In this document: positions 45,874 to 48,330 of the stretch, one piece after another
How the letters are laid out: each line of letters begins with the position of its first letter
Position numbering within the stretch: the stretch's first letter is position 1
Assembly (NCBI GenBank): GCA_964431805.1
Contig: CAYSKV010000009.1
Coordinates: forward strand, 1-48,330
Reading direction: 5' to 3'
Origin: JACPHD01 sp964431805
GTDB taxonomy: Bacteria; Patescibacteriota; Patescibacteriia; Patescibacteriales; GWC2-42-12
Length of the DNA: 48,330 nt
Made by a program: the position numbers and the translations under genes
The notes under the pieces: model-generated
Told to the model about the DNA's origin: nothing
What the model saw: only the letters and a program-made list of their open reading frames with translations
The model's database searches: none

Positions 45874-46446
45874 CTAGATTGTCATTATTTCTTCTTCTTT
45901 TTTATCTTTGGTGTTTTTTAAAATATCATTTTGCTTAGCAGTTTCTTCGTCTAATTCTTTTATAAATCTAAATTTATCATCCTCGCTCATAGCTTTATCT
46001 TTAAAAGCTGTTTCGATTGATTCTTTAATTTGATCTCTAATTTGCCTAATGGCGATTCTAGCGGTTTCCATTTTTTCATTTAACTTTTTTACCAACTCTT
46101 TTCTATTCTCTTCAGTTAACTGCGCCACAACTAATCTTATTTTATCGCCTTCGTTAACCGGATTTATTCCTAAATCGGCGGCCGTAATGGCTTTTTCAAT
46201 ATCTTTAGTAATAGTTTTATCCCAAGGCGTAATAACAATACTGCGAGCCTCCGGTACGCTGATAGAAGCTAAGCCGACCAAAGCGGTTTTAGTGCCATAA
46301 GCTTCAACCACAATGCCATCTAGAATGGCTGGATTAGCTCGTCCGGTTCTTATGCCGGAAATATCTTTCTTAAAAAAATCAATTGACTTAATATAATCGG
46401 CTTGTTTAGCTTGGATGTATTGATTCACCCCGTTAGAAATTGCCAT
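45874..46446 (-). CDS. frr: Ribosome recycling factor
   Basis: 190 aa, the usual length. Diagnostic stretches: FKKDISGIRTGRANPAILDGIVVEAYG, LASISVPEARSIVITPWDKT, IEKAITAADLGINPVNEGDKIRLVVAQLTEENRKEL and IRQIRDQIKESIETA. With EF-G it splits the ribosome after termination. It starts at MAISN after an AT-rich leader with no Shine-Dalgarno motif, and lies between a lipoprotein gene upstream and rseP downstream. Confidence 0.96.
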   Translation of the reverse strand: MAISNGVNQYIQAKQADYIKSIDFFKKDISGIRTGRANPAILDGIVVEAYGTKTALVGLASISVPEARSIVITPWDKTITKDIEKAITAADLGINPVNEGDKIRLVVAQLTEENRKELVKKLNEKMETARIAIRQIRDQIKESIETAFKDKAMSEDDKFRFIKELDEETAKQNDILKNTKDKKEEEIMTI

Positions 46447-46525
46447 ATTAATAGTAATTATGATTTATCCCATTAAACATCTTGAAATTTAAGATTTCTA
46501 ACGGGGTTCATAAAAAATTATTTAA

Positions 46526-47605
46526 TTATTTTTTAATTTTATTTGCTGCCAAATAAACGATAGCAGGATTTTTAAAATCAAGCAACAACTTATAACCAGC
46601 TCTGGTGGTTGGTAATTTCTTTGAAGACCAATTTTTACCGCCATCTAAAGAACGATAGAAAGTCGTACCGGTTGCATAATATATTTCGTCGGCGTTACTT
46701 GAATTAACCGCAATAGAATATATTTTTGCTTCTTCTTCGGCGGTTAAAAGTTCAATTTTCGACCAAGTATTGCCATTGTCAGTTGATTTTAATAAGCCAT
46801 AATTAGTAGCTAAGAAAACGACCGCCGTGTCCGCTCCTGATATAGCTAAATCGCGAAAACGATTGCTACCATCAAAATTTTCTAATTTACTATTTAAGCT
46901 TTCCCAGGCCTCGCCGCCATTAGTAGAACGAAAAATTCCTTTAGATTTTGTTCCAGCGAACATAATTTTAGAATTGATCGGATTAATAACAATTTTATAA
47001 ACATCACTGTCAAACCTGTCTAAAGCGCGCCAGCTCGCTCCTTTATCTGAACTTTTAATAACGTCGCCGTTGGAGGTGCCGATAAAGACATTTTTACTAT
47101 CGGCATGTTCAATAACCAAAGAATTTATAATTGTTTTTGGATCATTATCATAATAAACTTGATTCCAGGTACGGCTGCAATCCTCTGACTTAAAAACTTT
47201 ATTAGCTGCGGTGGCATAAATTAAACATTTATTTGCTGGATCAACCGCTATATTAGTAACGGTTACTTTACCTAAACTAGTGGCAACTTGCCAACTTTCA
47301 CCGCTATCATAACTATAAAATAAACCATTTTCTGAACTGCCGGCATAAATTGCTTTATTGTCGCTCGGATCAAAACCTAAAGAAATAATATCAATACCAG
47401 CAAAACTCTTTTTATTGCCGACTGTCGCGATTGAACCTTTTTGCACCCAGCTCGTCCCTTTATTCGAGGATTTATAAACTGCGCCGTCGGAAAGACTAGT
47501 TGAAGTGGTGCCCGAACTTGTGCCGAAACTAAGAGTGCAGCCCGATAACATAAGCGCCGCCAGCGGCAACAAAATAAATAATTTTAAAGATAATTTTTTT
47601 GACAT
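46526..47605 (-). CDS. Lipoprotein with Asp-box (BNR/sortilin-like) beta-propeller
   Basis: 359 aa. A lipoprotein signal (MSKKLSLKLFILLPLAALML) ends in the lipobox LSGC, so Cys 23 would be lipidated. The mature part has about seven S-x-D-x-G-x-[ST]-W type Asp boxes (SYDSGESW, SSDKGASW, STDNGNTW, SLDGGKNW), as in the beta-propellers of the YCF48/VPS10 type. These mostly bind proteins or sugars; sialidase active-site residues are not evident. It lies 14 nt after the holB-like gene. A propeller lipoprotein on the cell surface would suit host contact, but that is inference. Confidence 0.82.
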   Translation of the reverse strand: MSKKLSLKLFILLPLAALMLSGCTLSFGTSSGTTSTSLSDGAVYKSSNKGTSWVQKGSIATVGNKKSFAGIDIISLGFDPSDNKAIYAGSSENGLFYSYDSGESWQVATSLGKVTVTNIAVDPANKCLIYATAANKVFKSEDCSRTWNQVYYDNDPKTIINSLVIEHADSKNVFIGTSNGDVIKSSDKGASWRALDRFDSDVYKIVINPINSKIMFAGTKSKGIFRSTNGGEAWESLNSKLENFDGSNRFRDLAISGADTAVVFLATNYGLLKSTDNGNTWSKIELLTAEEEAKIYSIAVNSSNADEIYYATGTTFYRSLDGGKNWSSKKLPTTRAGYKLLLDFKNPAIVYLAANKIKK

Positions 47606-47619
47606 ATATTTTAAATAAT

Positions 47620-48330
47620 TTAAAAACTTATCGCTACATTTTCTAAAACCATTTTAGGATTAACATTAGCCGATAAATATTTTCGGCTGTTTTTAAAGGC
47701 ATTAATTAAATTTAATATTGCTGGTAAATTAAGCTTATTTTTCAACTCTTCTAACTCCTTAATAAAAGCTTCGTGTTGGATTAAATCAATTAAATTTAAT
47801 TTTATAAGCATTAAATCTCTAGCTAAATTTTGCCAAACATTAATAATCCCAATCGCGGATTTAACCGCTTCTTGACCGCGCGCTTCTTTGCCTAAAATAT
47901 TTTCAATAGCATTAAAACGTTCATTTATATCCGAGCTTAAAAGATCAGCAAAAGATTCAACATAAATTTTATAATTTTCGTAATACTCTTTGTCCTGAAA
48001 AAACTTTATGGCTAGAGCTGGTCGTCCGGCGGCCAAACGAGAAAAATTTTTAGCTTGGCTTCTTGACGACTTATAATTTTTAACTAACTCATCGTAAATA
48101 ATATCGCTTGATACCGCTCTAAAATTTAAAATTTGGCTGCGCGAAATTATAGTCTTCGGTAAAGCTTCAAAATCAGTCACGGTTAAAATTATTACTACTT
48201 TTATTTTTGGCTCTTCTAAAGTTTTTAATAAAGCGTTAACCGCGCCTTCGCTTAAATTTTCCGCGCCTTTAATAATTCCGATTTTATAAGAATTTAAAAA
48301 TGAACTCATGCTTAAACTTCTAATAAAATC
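47620..48330 (-). CDS. holB: DNA polymerase III delta' subunit-like (5' end outside window)
   Basis: At least 236 aa; the frame is open to the end of the window, and the codons before 48309 read DFIRSLS in family register (as in REFIRSLS), so the gene begins outside. YKIGIIKGAENLSEGAVNALLKTLEEP and VIILTVTDFEALPKTIISRSQ hold the clamp-loader sensor 1 and SRC-like (here SRS) motifs, and the C-terminal helical domain follows. Part of the clamp loader that places the sliding clamp on DNA. The Walker A region lies beyond the window, so delta' against gamma/tau cannot be fully resolved; the LLKTLEEP motif and short C-terminus favour delta'. Confidence 0.82.
   Translation of the reverse strand, partial: DFIRSLSMSSFLNSYKIGIIKGAENLSEGAVNALLKTLEEPKIKVVIILTVTDFEALPKTIISRSQILNFRAVSSDIIYDELVKNYKSSRSQAKNFSRLAAGRPALAIKFFQDKEYYENYKIYVESFADLLSSDINERFNAIENILGKEARGQEAVKSAIGIINVWQNLARDLMLIKLNLIDLIQHEAFIKELEELKNKLNLPAILNLINAFKNSRKYLSANVNPKMVLENVAISF

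Overview
The window reads as chromosomal DNA of an AT-rich bacterium of the Patescibacteria/CPR (Parcubacteria-like) type. This is inferred from gene content: a SecD with inserted parvulin domains, a sigma region 4 protein fused to a HARE-like helix-turn-helix, a TraD/HerA-like ATPase paired with a membrane protein, a short HPF, many surface proteins with Ca-binding and Ig-like modules, and starts preceded by A/T-rich leaders without Shine-Dalgarno motifs. No rRNA, tRNA, CRISPR or transposase gene was seen.

Region 1 (1-4333) looks like part of an integron-type gene cassette array. Three paired-arm sites with attC architecture (503-842, 3301-3403, 4159-4333) and the right half of a fourth (1-57) alternate with ORFs that all point the same way: a 132-aa unknown, a 69-aa membrane peptide lying between the two arms of one site, a J-domain protein overlapping a TPR protein, and a 206-aa membrane protein. 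No integrase is in the window. The array ends against a membrane-anchored spermidine-synthase-like gene (4351-5835), which looks like host sequence.

Region 2 (5898-15600) encodes the cell surface. Three secreted multi-domain proteins are built from Ca-binding repeats, Ig/HYR-like domains and a Cys-rich TSP1-like module, and all end in 2-3 copies of the same roughly 63-aa repeat. A CAP-domain membrane protein follows, then a 100-aa coiled-coil protein. A very short gene (15489-15596), with its own promoter, canonical ribosome binding site and terminator, encodes a 35-aa cationic peptide.

Region 3 (15706-28570, minus strand) is a surface polysaccharide locus. It holds five GT2 enzymes (one with membrane segments), one GT4, a methyltransferase, the dTDP-rhamnose genes rfbA, rfbD, rfbB and an rfbC-like cupin, a TIM-barrel-like protein, a HIT hydrolase, a DedA protein and a DUF1361-like membrane protein.

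Region 4 (28630-48330, minus strand) is mostly housekeeping: TraD/HerA-like ATPase plus membrane partner, sigma-R4/HARE protein, murB-mreC-mreB, secF-secD, an HD-domain protein, secA, hpf, an RseP-type protease, frr, an Asp-box lipoprotein and a 5'-truncated holB-like gene.

Two families of structured repeats run through regions 3-4. One is a GTCATTGCGAG palindromic element (three copies, one inserted in frame in secA). The other is a hairpin mosaic (three copies in gene leaders); two copies carry a 19-bp stem with compensatory changes placed exactly 7 nt before a start codon.
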